Assembly: GCA_005888425.1 (NCBI GenBank)
Contig: VAZF01000202.1
Span: forward strand, 1-8,413
Reading direction: 5' to 3'
Source: Alphaproteobacteria bacterium
GTDB taxonomy: Bacteria > Pseudomonadota > Alphaproteobacteria > ATCC43930 > CGMCC-115725
DNA length: 8,413 bases
Made by a program: the position numbers and the translations under genes. Below, one piece after another: positions 1 through 6,706 of this stretch. How positions within the stretch are numbered: position 1 is the stretch's first letter; each line of letters opens with the position of its first letter. Below the pieces are notes generated by a model. The model was not told where the DNA came from and searched no databases. It worked only from the letters and a program-made list of their open reading frames with translations.

Positions 1-1083
1 CCCGATTTCATGGTGTTCTACGCCACCGCGACGGGCGCCGGCTGGATTGTGCCGAAGAAGTATGTCGAGAAGGTCGGCGAGGACGGGTTCAAGAAGGCAC
101 CGATCGGCGCCGGCCCGTACAAATTCGTGTCGTTCGACCCCGGCATCGAACTGACGCTGGAGGCTTTCGACGGTTATTGGCGCAAGCCCCCGGGCGTCAA
201 GCGTTTAGTATTCCGCTGCATTCCGGATGAGGCGACGCGGCTCGCCGCGCTAAAACGCGGCGAGGTGGATATCGTCTACTCGATCCGCGGCGAGTTGGCC
301 GAGGAGCTGCGCGCGACGCCGGGGCTGACGCTGAAGCCCTCGGTCATTCAGGGCACGTTCTGGCTGGCCTTCCCCGACCAGTGGGATGAGAAATCCCCAT
401 GGCATGACGAGCGGGTACGCCGCGCCGCCAGCCTCGCGATGGATCGCGACAATATCAACCAGGCGCTGACCCTTGGCTATTCGCGGCTGACCGGCAATCC
501 GTTTGTGGCCGACAGCTTCGACTTTTATTGGCAGCCGCCAAAGCCGGTTTACGATCCGAAACAGGCCAAGCAGCTTCTGTCTCAGGCGGGTCATCCGAAC
601 GGCTTCGACGCGGGTGAATATTATTGCGACGCGTCCTACGCCAATCTCGGCGAGACGATCGTCAACAATTTGCGCGAGGTCGGGATCCGCGCCCGGCTGC
701 AGCCGCTCGAACGCGCCGCTTTCTTCAAGGGCTATGCGGAGAAGAAGTACAGGAACCTGATCCAAGGCGGCAGCGGCGCGTTCGGCAACGCGGCGACGCG
801 CCTCGAACAGATGGCGGTCAAGGGCGGCATGTACGCTTATGGCAGCTATCCCGATCTCGACGAGATGTTCAAACAGCAGGGCGCCGAGCTCGACCAGAAA
901 AAGCGCGGCACGATCCTCGAAAAGATGCAGCAGACCGTCTACGAGCGCACGATCTACGCGCCGATCTGGCAGCTCGCTTTTATCAACGGGCACGGGCCGC
1001 GGGTTGCTGAATCCGGCTTCGGGCTGATCCCGGGATTTGCCTATACCGGCCCCTATGAGGACATAACGCTGAAATCCGGCTAG
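1..1083 (+). CDS. ABC transporter peptide-type solute-binding protein, copy 1 (5'-truncated by window edge)
   Basis: This is the C-terminal part of an extracytoplasmic solute-binding protein of family 5 (Dpp/Opp/Nik type), which captures the ligand in the periplasm and delivers it to the membrane permeases. The reading frame is open from base 1, so the apparent ATG at 10 is an internal Met: the three residues before it (P-D-F) also occur in the downstream paralogue. By that alignment about 155 N-terminal residues, including the signal peptide, lie outside the window. Visible family features are the GAGPYKF block, a GYWRKPP segment followed by the IPDEATRLAALK-GEVDI stretch typical of the family, and the hinge-side RVRRAASLAMDR motif. 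It is about two thirds identical to the next gene, with only two compensating one-residue indels. It ends in TAG, five bases before a GC-rich dyad. The exact ligand cannot be read from the sequence. Family assignment is secure. Confidence 0.93.
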   Translation, partial: PDFMVFYATATGAGWIVPKKYVEKVGEDGFKKAPIGAGPYKFVSFDPGIELTLEAFDGYWRKPPGVKRLVFRCIPDEATRLAALKRGEVDIVYSIRGELAEELRATPGLTLKPSVIQGTFWLAFPDQWDEKSPWHDERVRRAASLAMDRDNINQALTLGYSRLTGNPFVADSFDFYWQPPKPVYDPKQAKQLLSQAGHPNGFDAGEYYCDASYANLGETIVNNLREVGIRARLQPLERAAFFKGYAEKKYRNLIQGGSGAFGNAATRLEQMAVKGGMYAYGSYPDLDEMFKQQGAELDQKKRGTILEKMQQTVYERTIYAPIWQLAFINGHGPRVAESGFGLIPGFAYTGPYEDITLKSG

Positions 1084-1088
1084 GGCCC

Positions 1089-1108
1089 CGACGCGCCGCG
1101 GCGGGTCG
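1089..1108. other. GC-rich inverted repeat just after the stop of binding-protein copy 1
   Basis: A 20-nt dyad is centred on CCGCGG (1096-1101). Its arms begin CGAC and end GTCG and carry a single internal mismatch (G1093 against G1104). As RNA it could form a stem of about eight positions with a four-base loop, starting five bases after the TAG. There is no following T tract, so it does not look like an intrinsic terminator. Hairpins behind binding-protein genes in ABC operons are known to stabilise the upstream message, as between malE and malF. That role here is inference. Confidence 0.4.
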
Positions 1109-1223
1109 CACGCACGCGTGGGCGGCTAACCCTTTGGTATGGGTGCGGCATTTGAGAATCGCAAAGACTTTCGCGGCCTCCTCCGCTACATTCCGGGCAA
1201 GGCTCCACGACGAGAGCCAGCAC

Positions 1224-1230
1224 GGAGGAG
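1224..1230 (+). promoter_or_regulatory. Shine-Dalgarno site deciding the start of binding-protein copy 2
   Basis: GGAGGAG lies five bases before the ATG at 1236. The frame is open back to a TTG at 1134, but that start has no comparable ribosome binding site and would add 34 residues ahead of the twin-arginine segment. The ATG at 1236 is therefore preferred. Confidence 0.8.
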
Positions 1231-1235
1231 TGTCT

Positions 1236-2780
1236 ATGGAGTCACACGGTTTCGGCCGCCCGAACATCAATCTTACCCGGCGCGAGGTTCTCGCGGCCGG
1301 CGCGCCGCGCATCGCATCTGCCGCGCCGAGCGGGCAGCTGACTTACGGCGTGCATGTCGCGCTGACGCCGAATTGGCTGGATCCGGCGGAGACGCAGGGG
1401 ATCATCACCCCGTTCATGGTGCTGTACGCGCTGCACGACGCGATGGTGAAGCCGATGCCGGGCAAGGCGGAGGCGCCGTGCCTGGCGGAGTCGTGGACGG
1501 CGTCTGCGGACGGGCTGACCTATGACTTCGTGATCCGAAAAGAGGCCAAGTTCCACAACGGCGAGCCGGTCACCGCCGAGGACGTCAAGTTCTCCTATGA
1601 GCGCTACCGCGGGACGTCGCACGACCTGATGAAGGGCAATGTTGCATCGATCGAAACACCCGATCCGCAGCATGTCCGCTTCAAGCTGAAAAAGCCGTGG
1701 CCCGACTTTCTGAACTTCTATTCGAATGCGAGCGGCGCCGGCTGGATCGTGCCGAAGAAATACGTCGAGAAGGTTGGCGACGAGGCGTTCAAGCAGGCGC
1801 CGATCGGTGCCGGTCCCTATAAATTCGTCTCGTTCACGCCCGGCGTCGAGCTCGTGCTTGAGGCCTTCGAGGGCTATTGGCGCAAGCCGCCGAGCGTCAA
1901 GCGGCTGGTCATGAAGGTGATCCCCGACGAGGCAACCCGGCTTGCCGCCCTGAAACATGGCGAGGTCGATATCGCCTATTCAATCCGCGGCGAGCTCGCC
2001 GAGGAATTGGAGAAGACACCGGGGCTCGCGCTGAAGCCGGTCGTGCTGCAGGCGCCGAACTGGCTCTACTTCCCGGAGCAGTGGGATCCGAAATCGCCAT
2101 GGCACGATCTGCGGGTGCGCCAGGCGGCCAATCTCGCGATCGACCGCGAAGGCATGAGCCAGGCACTGTTCCTCGGCTATTGCAAGATCACCAACAGCAT
2201 CATCCCCTACACCTTCGACTTCTATTGGCAGCCGCCGGCCGCCGCGTACGACCCCGGGAAGGCCAAGAAGCTGATGGCCGAGGCGGGGTTTGCGAACGGA
2301 TTTGACGCGGGCCTTCTCTACTGCGACAGCTCCTACGCGAACATGGCCGAGATCTCGGCCAACAACCTCGGCGAAATCGGCATCCGCACCAAGCTCGAAC
2401 CTATCGAGCGCGCTGGCTTCTTCGCCGGATACGCCAGCAAGAAATACACGAAAGGCATCATCCAGGGTGCGAGCGGCGCCTTTGGCAACGCCGCGACGCG
2501 TCTCGCCGCGTTTGTCGTCAAGGATGGCGCCTTCGCCTATGGCAGCTATCCCGATATCGATGCGCTCTATCCGCAGCAGGCGGACGAGCTCGATCACGAG
2601 AAGCGCGCATCGATGCTGGCGAAGATGCAGCAGCTGGTTCACGACAAGTCGATCTATGCGCCGATCTGGCAACTCGGCTTCCTGAACGGCGTTGGCCCGC
2701 GGGTTGGCGAGGCCGGCTTTGGTCAGATCCCCGGTTTTGCTTACACCGCGCCTTTCGAGGACCTCACGATCAAGTCATAG
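1236..2780 (+). CDS. ABC transporter peptide-type solute-binding protein, copy 2
   Basis: This complete 514-residue periplasmic binding protein of family 5 (DppA/OppA type) is the usual length for the family. The start at 1236 is supported by GGAGGAG five bases upstream. The N-terminus has a twin-arginine pattern (T14-R15-R16-E-V-L) and a plausible cleavage site after A27-S28-A29, pointing to Tat export. However, the stretch between the two is only about 13 residues and contains P24 and R25, so the hydrophobic core looks abnormally short. The family signature runs from about residue 83 to 124 (A-E-S-W, then D-G-L-T-Y, then K-F-H-N-G, then T-A-E-D-V-K-F-S). The second lobe contains the R293-V-R to A-I-D-R304 motif. 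It is followed after 38 nt by the permease genes and is the obvious binding partner of that translocator. It is about two thirds identical to the upstream partial copy, with clustered differences that may change ligand preference. Ligand unknown; peptides, opines or other amides are all possible. Confidence 0.95.
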   Translation: MESHGFGRPNINLTRREVLAAGAPRIASAAPSGQLTYGVHVALTPNWLDPAETQGIITPFMVLYALHDAMVKPMPGKAEAPCLAESWTASADGLTYDFVIRKEAKFHNGEPVTAEDVKFSYERYRGTSHDLMKGNVASIETPDPQHVRFKLKKPWPDFLNFYSNASGAGWIVPKKYVEKVGDEAFKQAPIGAGPYKFVSFTPGVELVLEAFEGYWRKPPSVKRLVMKVIPDEATRLAALKHGEVDIAYSIRGELAEELEKTPGLALKPVVLQAPNWLYFPEQWDPKSPWHDLRVRQAANLAIDREGMSQALFLGYCKITNSIIPYTFDFYWQPPAAAYDPGKAKKLMAEAGFANGFDAGLLYCDSSYANMAEISANNLGEIGIRTKLEPIERAGFFAGYASKKYTKGIIQGASGAFGNAATRLAAFVVKDGAFAYGSYPDIDALYPQQADELDHEKRASMLAKMQQLVHDKSIYAPIWQLGFLNGVGPRVGEAGFGQIPGFAYTAPFEDLTIKS

Positions 2781-2818
2781 GACGAAACTAACGGCAGCGC
2801 TTAACATCCGAGGACGCG

Positions 2819-3739
2819 ATGAAACAATTCGTCATTAGGCGCATCGGCTACTGCGTTTTGTCGCTGTTCCTGTTGTCGCTGACGATCTTCTTTTTCGTTC
2901 GGGTAACGGGCGACCCGGCGACCTTGCTCGTCGAGCCGGGCGCCAGCCCCGCGGACATTGCCGCGATCCATCACCAGTTCGGCCTCGACCGCCCGCTCAT
3001 TGTGCAATACGCCCTGTTCATGGCGAGCGTGCTGACCGGCGATCTCGGCCAGTCCTTTTATTACCGCACGCCGGTTTTGGAGCTTTACTGGTCGCGGCTC
3101 CCCAATTCGGTGATGCTGGCGACAGCCGCGATGGCTTTCTCGCTGTTGATTGGCATCCCGAGCGGCATCCTCGCCTCGGTGCGCGTCGGCCGCTTCTGGG
3201 ATAATGCCGGCAAAGTCTTCGCGCTGCTCGGCCTGTCGCTGCCCTCGTTCTGGGTCGGACTGGTGATGATCCTGGTTTTTTCGGTGTATCTCGGCTGGCT
3301 GCCCTCCTCGGGCTCCGGGACGCCGTTGCATCTGATCATGCCGGCTTTCGCGCTGGGCTGGTATTTCGCCGCCTCGCATATGCGCCTGACCCGCTCCTCG
3401 ATGCTCGAGGTTCTCGGGTCGGAATACGTCAAGCTGGCGCGGCTGAAAGGCCTCCCGCAATCTCTCGTCATCGCCAAGCACGCCTTCAAGAACGCGCTGA
3501 TCCCGGTGCTGACATTGGCCGGCATCAATTTCGTCATCATGATCAGCGTCGCGGTCGTCGTGGAGACTGTGTTCGCCTGGCCCGGCGTCGGGCGGCTGCT
3601 CTATGAGGGTATTGCGTTCCGCGACTTCCCCGTCGTCCAGGGCACCGTTTTGATGCTCGGCGCGATGACCGTCATCGTGAACCTCGTTGTCGATGTTCTC
3701 TACGCCGTGATCGACCCCCGCATCCGTTTGGCGAGCTGA
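2819..3739 (+). CDS. ABC transporter permease, DppB/OppB type
   Basis: This is a 306-residue inner-membrane permease of the binding-protein-dependent transport family (DppB/GsiC type), one half of the translocation channel. Six hydrophobic segments can be placed at about residues 9-29, 98-122, 134-160, 172-187, 228-250 and 275-298. The cytoplasmic EAA-type loop that docks on an ATPase runs from E202 (E-Y-V-K-L-A-R-L-K-G) to P229. The hallmark F-A-W-P-G-V-G-R (F252 onward) with R-D-F-P-V-V-Q-G follows, and the C-terminus has the characteristic V-I-D-P-R-I-R ending. The start at 2819 has GAGGA four bases upstream. It lies 38 nt after binding-protein copy 2 and 6 nt before the second permease, so it is almost certainly cotranscribed. 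Similar to but somewhat shorter than E. coli DppB; substrate specificity (peptide versus nickel, glutathione or other) cannot be assigned from it. Confidence 0.96.
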   Translation: MKQFVIRRIGYCVLSLFLLSLTIFFFVRVTGDPATLLVEPGASPADIAAIHHQFGLDRPLIVQYALFMASVLTGDLGQSFYYRTPVLELYWSRLPNSVMLATAAMAFSLLIGIPSGILASVRVGRFWDNAGKVFALLGLSLPSFWVGLVMILVFSVYLGWLPSSGSGTPLHLIMPAFALGWYFAASHMRLTRSSMLEVLGSEYVKLARLKGLPQSLVIAKHAFKNALIPVLTLAGINFVIMISVAVVVETVFAWPGVGRLLYEGIAFRDFPVVQGTVLMLGAMTVIVNLVVDVLYAVIDPRIRLAS

Positions 3740-3745
3740 GCCGTC

Positions 3746-4645
3746 ATGAGCACCACCTCTGAAGTCCTAACCCTTCCGTCGCAGGCGCCGCGGTTTGGGT
3801 TTATCCGCGGGCTGCGGCTGTCGGGTTTTCCGATGATCCCGACCGCGATCCTTCTCGGCATCGCGTTCGTCGCGGTCTTCGCCAATCAGCTGGCGCCGCA
3901 CAACCCTGAGGTCGGCAGCCTCGTGGCGCGCTTCAAACCGCCCTTCTGGGAGACGGGCGGCACCACGAAATACCTGCTCGGCACCGACCAGCTCGGCCGC
4001 GATGTGCTGTCCCGGCTGATTTTCGGCGCGCGCGTCTCGATGGTGGTCAGCATCACGGCCGTCCTCTTCGCCGGGGTGGTCGGCACGACGCTCGGCATCA
4101 TCTCGGGCTATCTCGGCGGCTGGGTCGATCAGGTGATCATGCGCCTCGTCGATACGTGGCTTGCCCTGCCGGCGCTGACCTTCGCAATCTTTCTCGCCGC
4201 GATCGTCGGGCCGAGCATGTGGAACATCGTCATCATCCTCGGGATCACCTACTGGACGCGCTACGCTCGCGTCACCCGGGGCGAGGTGCTGTCGTTGAAG
4301 GAGCGGGAGTTCGTGCGGCTCGCGATCGTTGCGGGCTGCTCGAAATGGACAATCATGCGCCGCCACATCCTGCCCAACGTCATCAACTCCGCCATCGTGC
4401 TCGGCACGCTGATGGTCGGTGTCGTCATCATCACCGAGGCGACGCTGTCCTTCCTCGGCGTTGGTGTCCCGCCGCCGCAGCCGGCCTGGGGGTTGATGCT
4501 TTCGGACGGCAAGCAGAGCCTGATGGTCGGGCGCTGGTGGCTGACCATCTTCCCCGGCTGCTGCATCATGCTGATGGTGCTGTCGGCGAATATTCTGGGC
4601 GACTGGCTACGCGTTAAGCTCGACCCCCAGCTACGCCAGCTCTGA
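3746..4645 (+). CDS. ABC transporter permease, DppC/OppC type
   Basis: This is a 299-residue inner-membrane permease of DppC/OppC type that pairs with the preceding DppB-like protein. After a short cytoplasmic N-terminus, the first membrane segment lies near residues 30-50. The family landmark G79-T-D-Q-L-G-R-D-V-L-S-R is followed by the multi-span transport domain. The EAA loop runs from E188 (E-F-V-R-L-A) to L-P-N around 209-211. The near-invariant S235-F-L-G-V-G-V-P-P-P-Q-P-A-W-G motif and the C-terminal N-I-L-G-D-W-L-R-x-x-L-D-P block are intact. The gene begins 6 nt after the stop of the first permease, and its ribosome binding site is weak. Translation is thus probably coupled to the upstream gene. 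Nothing is missing relative to the family. Confidence 0.96.
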   Translation: MSTTSEVLTLPSQAPRFGFIRGLRLSGFPMIPTAILLGIAFVAVFANQLAPHNPEVGSLVARFKPPFWETGGTTKYLLGTDQLGRDVLSRLIFGARVSMVVSITAVLFAGVVGTTLGIISGYLGGWVDQVIMRLVDTWLALPALTFAIFLAAIVGPSMWNIVIILGITYWTRYARVTRGEVLSLKEREFVRLAIVAGCSKWTIMRRHILPNVINSAIVLGTLMVGVVIITEATLSFLGVGVPPPQPAWGLMLSDGKQSLMVGRWWLTIFPGCCIMLMVLSANILGDWLRVKLDPQLRQL

Positions 4646-4660
4646 GCCCCGGGACAATTC

Positions 4661-5680
4661 ATGCTGTTCACGCCGCTCCTCGAAATCGAAAATCTTTCGA
4701 CCCATTACGTCTCGGCCCAGGGCACCCGTGTCGTGCGGGGGGTCGACGATGTTTCGCTGCGCATCCATCCCGGCGAGACCTTGGGCATTGTCGGCGAGTC
4801 GGGATCCGGCAAGAGCACGCTCGCGCTCACCATCCTGCGTGTGCTGCCGCCGGCTGCCCGCATCGTCAGCGGCCGGATGATGTTCGAAGGCGAGGACCTG
4901 CTGCGGAAATCCGACGAAGAGATGCAGAAGATCCGCGGCCGCCGGATCGCGATGATCCTGCAGGACCCGATGGCCTCGCTGAACCCGCTCTTCACGATCG
5001 GCAATCAGGTGGCCGAGCCGATTCGCGTGCACGAAGGGGCGAGCCGCGCCACCGCCTGGAACCGGGCCCGCGAATTGTTGAAATCGGTGCGCATCCCGTC
5101 GCCTGAAACCCGCGTGACGCAGTACCCGCACGAGATGTCGGGCGGCATGCGCCAGCGCATCGTCGGCGCGATCGGCATCTCTTGCGAGCCGCGCCTGTTG
5201 ATTGCGGACGAGCCGACGACCAGCCTCGATCTGACGATCCAGGCGCAATATTTGAAATTGCTGCGCGATCTGCAGCGCGCGCATGGCCTGGCGCTGATCT
5301 TCATCACGCACAATCTCGGCATCGTCGCCAAAATGTGCGACCAGCTCGCGGTCATGTACGCCGGCCGCGTTGTCGAATCAGGCCCGGTGTCGCGCATCTT
5401 CAATGCCCCGATGCATCCCTATACCGAGGCGCTGCTGAATTCGATCCCGAAAATGGGCGACGACCGCCAGCGCCTGACCGCGATCGATGGACAGCCGCCC
5501 GACCTCTCAAAGCTGCCGCCGGGCTGCGCCTTCGCGCCTCGCTGTCCGCGCGCCTTCGACCGCTGCCTGCAATCGGCGCCGCCGGAAACGGCGCCGGAGG
5601 AGGGGCGCACCACGCGGTGCTGGCTCGCCGCTCCTGTCATCGGCGTTGCCGCTCCCGTGTTGCGCCGGGAGGCGGTCTGA
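4661..5680 (+). CDS. ABC transporter ATP-binding protein, DppD/OppD type
   Basis: This 339-residue cytoplasmic ATPase is one of two that power the importer. Walker A is G45-E-S-G-S-G-K-S-T53, the Q-loop Gln is Q101, and the signature M159-S-G-G-M163 matches the SGGM form usual in the DppD branch. Walker B ends I181-A-D-E184 with the catalytic Glu present, the D-loop is S-L-D-L, and the switch His is H217, followed by Asn where most relatives have Asp. The C-terminal oligopeptide-transporter extension carries four cysteines, C289, C295, C302 and C320, in the spacing seen in DppD proteins known to hold an iron-sulfur cluster. The gene starts 15 nt after the second permease with only a weak GGGA (4651-4654) upstream. 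Its TGA overlaps the next ATG by one base. The non-identical pair of ATPases is normal for Dpp/Opp systems. Confidence 0.96.
   Translation: MLFTPLLEIENLSTHYVSAQGTRVVRGVDDVSLRIHPGETLGIVGESGSGKSTLALTILRVLPPAARIVSGRMMFEGEDLLRKSDEEMQKIRGRRIAMILQDPMASLNPLFTIGNQVAEPIRVHEGASRATAWNRARELLKSVRIPSPETRVTQYPHEMSGGMRQRIVGAIGISCEPRLLIADEPTTSLDLTIQAQYLKLLRDLQRAHGLALIFITHNLGIVAKMCDQLAVMYAGRVVESGPVSRIFNAPMHPYTEALLNSIPKMGDDRQRLTAIDGQPPDLSKLPPGCAFAPRCPRAFDRCLQSAPPETAPEEGRTTRCWLAAPVIGVAAPVLRREAV
5667..5672 (+). promoter_or_regulatory. Shine-Dalgarno site of the DppF-like gene, inside the end of the DppD-like gene
   Basis: GGGAGG lies seven bases before the ATG at 5680 and settles that start. The same frame is open for about 166 codons further upstream, but that stretch is out of frame within the DppD-like gene and reads as arginine/alanine-rich shadow sequence. 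Confidence 0.7.
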
Positions 5681-6690
5681 TGCCGGTTGTCGAGGCGGTC
5701 GGGCTCACAAAGCATTTCTCGGCAAAACGTGGCGCGTTCGGCGGCACCCGCGGCGTCGTGCGCGCGGTCGACGATATCTCGTTTTCGATCGAGCGCGGCC
5801 AGACCCTGGGTGTTGTCGGCGAGTCCGGCTGCGGCAAGACGACGACCGCAAAGCTTGTCCTCGGATTGGAGGAGCCGACCAGCGGCTCGATCCGCTTCGA
5901 AGGCCGCGATCTGCACGAGCTCGACGCTGCCGGCCGCCGGCAGTATCGCAAATCGGTGCAGGCGGTGTTCCAGGACCCCTACGCGTCGTTGAACCCGCGG
6001 ATGCGGGTCGGCGCGATCATCGCCGAGCCGCTCGTCACCAACGAGCAGCTGTCGAGGGACGAGGTGCGGGGTCGCGTGCGGCGCCTCCTCGACATGGTCG
6101 GGCTGCCCGACCGCGCCGCCGATCTGTTCCCGCATGAATTCTCCGGCGGACAGCGACAGCGCATCGCGATTGCCCGCGCTTTGGCGCTCTCGCCAAAGCT
6201 TGTCGTGCTGGACGAGCCGGTCTCGGCGCTCGATGTGTCGATCCGGGCGCAGATCCTCAATCTGCTATGCGACCTGCAGGCCGAGCTCGGGCTCTCTTAC
6301 CTGTTCATAGCGCATGACCTCGCCGCGGTGGCGCATATGAGCCACACGATTGTCGTCATGTATCTCGGCAAGATTGTCGAGCAGGGAGAGGCGCGCACGC
6401 TCGCCCGCACCCCGAAGCACCCCTACACGGAGGCGTTGTTCTCGGCCGCCTTGCCGAGCCATCCGGACGAGCGGCAGGACGAAATCATCCTGGCTGGCGA
6501 AGTGCCAAGCCCGCTGAATCCGCCTTCCGGCTGCCGCTTTCATCCGCGGTGTCTGCATGCGATGCCGCGTTGCGCCGAAGAGGAGCCGGCGCTCATGACA
6601 ATCGAGGGACGGCGGACCGCCTGCCACCTTTACGACGGCGCCGCGGCGGCGCCGCTCGCGATGCCCGAGCCGGTTGCTGCGGCCTCATAG
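5680..6690 (+). CDS. ABC transporter ATP-binding protein, DppF/OppF type
   Basis: This is a 336-residue cytoplasmic ATPase, the partner of the DppD-like protein in the heterodimeric motor. From the ATG at 5680 the protein starts directly with the family N-terminus (V-V-E-A-V-G-L-T-K-H-F). Walker A is G47-E-S-G-C-G-K-T-T55, the Q-loop Gln is Q98, the signature is F154-S-G-G-Q158, Walker B ends L177-D-E179, the D-loop is A-L-D-V, and the switch His is H212 followed by Asp. All catalytic elements are intact. The C-terminal extension again has four cysteines, C285, C291, C298 and C315, spaced nearly as in the DppD-like partner. An alanine-rich tail of about 15 residues follows. The start overlaps the preceding stop (TGATG), implying translational coupling and matched amounts of the two ATPases. 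The hydratase gene follows 16 nt later. Confidence 0.96.
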   Translation: MPVVEAVGLTKHFSAKRGAFGGTRGVVRAVDDISFSIERGQTLGVVGESGCGKTTTAKLVLGLEEPTSGSIRFEGRDLHELDAAGRRQYRKSVQAVFQDPYASLNPRMRVGAIIAEPLVTNEQLSRDEVRGRVRRLLDMVGLPDRAADLFPHEFSGGQRQRIAIARALALSPKLVVLDEPVSALDVSIRAQILNLLCDLQAELGLSYLFIAHDLAAVAHMSHTIVVMYLGKIVEQGEARTLARTPKHPYTEALFSAALPSHPDERQDEIILAGEVPSPLNPPSGCRFHPRCLHAMPRCAEEEPALMTIEGRRTACHLYDGAAAAPLAMPEPVAAAS

Positions 6691-6693
6691 AGC

Positions 6694-6699
6694 AGCGGA
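6694..6699 (+). promoter_or_regulatory. Likely Shine-Dalgarno site of the hydratase gene
   Basis: AGCGGA lies seven bases before a GTG at 6707. This supports the GTG start over an in-frame TTG at 6674 that would overlap the DppF-like gene by 17 bases. Initiation at GTG also gives an N-terminus comparable in length to E. coli MhpD. The match to the consensus is only moderate. Confidence 0.5.
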
Positions 6700-6706
6700 T
6701 TGCGCC

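Larger units (their letters stand above)
1..2777 (+). repeat. Diverged tandem gene duplication (two solute-binding protein copies)
   Basis: The segment 1-1080 and the segment 1701-2777 encode colinear proteins of 360 and 359 residues. My hand alignment gives roughly 240 identical positions, with one single-residue indel near the N-P-F-V-A-D-S / N-S-I-I-P-Y-T stretch and a compensating one near K-K-Y-R-N / K-K-Y-T-K-G. At DNA level, identical residues are often encoded by different synonymous codons (for example in the shared GWIVPKKYVEKVG block). This is therefore an old duplication kept under protein-level selection, not a recent or assembly-generated repeat. The intergenic regions show no obvious duplication. 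Confidence 0.85.

Noticed and set aside
1152..1192. Possible promoter before copy 2 (TTGAGA at 1152 and TACATT at 1187)
   Set aside because: The spacing between the hexamers is about 29 bases, far from the usual 16-18, and no better pair was seen.
1134..1235. N-terminal extension of binding-protein copy 2 from a TTG at 1134
   Set aside because: No comparable ribosome site, and it would bury the twin-arginine signal 34 residues in. GGAGGAG before the ATG at 1236 decides the start.
5135..5149. Non-canonical ABC signature M-S-G-G-M in the DppD-like ATPase
   Set aside because: The SGGM form is common in the DppD/OppD branch, and all catalytic residues are present, so this is not a sign of degeneration.
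5182..5679. Long open frame upstream of, and in frame with, the DppF-like gene, which would give a 502-residue protein
   Set aside because: It overlaps the DppD-like gene in another frame and translates to arginine/alanine-rich sequence with no domain. The TGATG start at 5680 has a good ribosome site and gives the normal family length.
1980..6135. Long minus-strand open frames (for example 1980-2672, 2801-3481, 4631-5311, 5419-6135)
   Set aside because: They lie opposite well-supported genes, are rich in Arg, Ala, Asp and His, and show no recognisable domains. This is the usual antisense shadow in GC-rich coding DNA.
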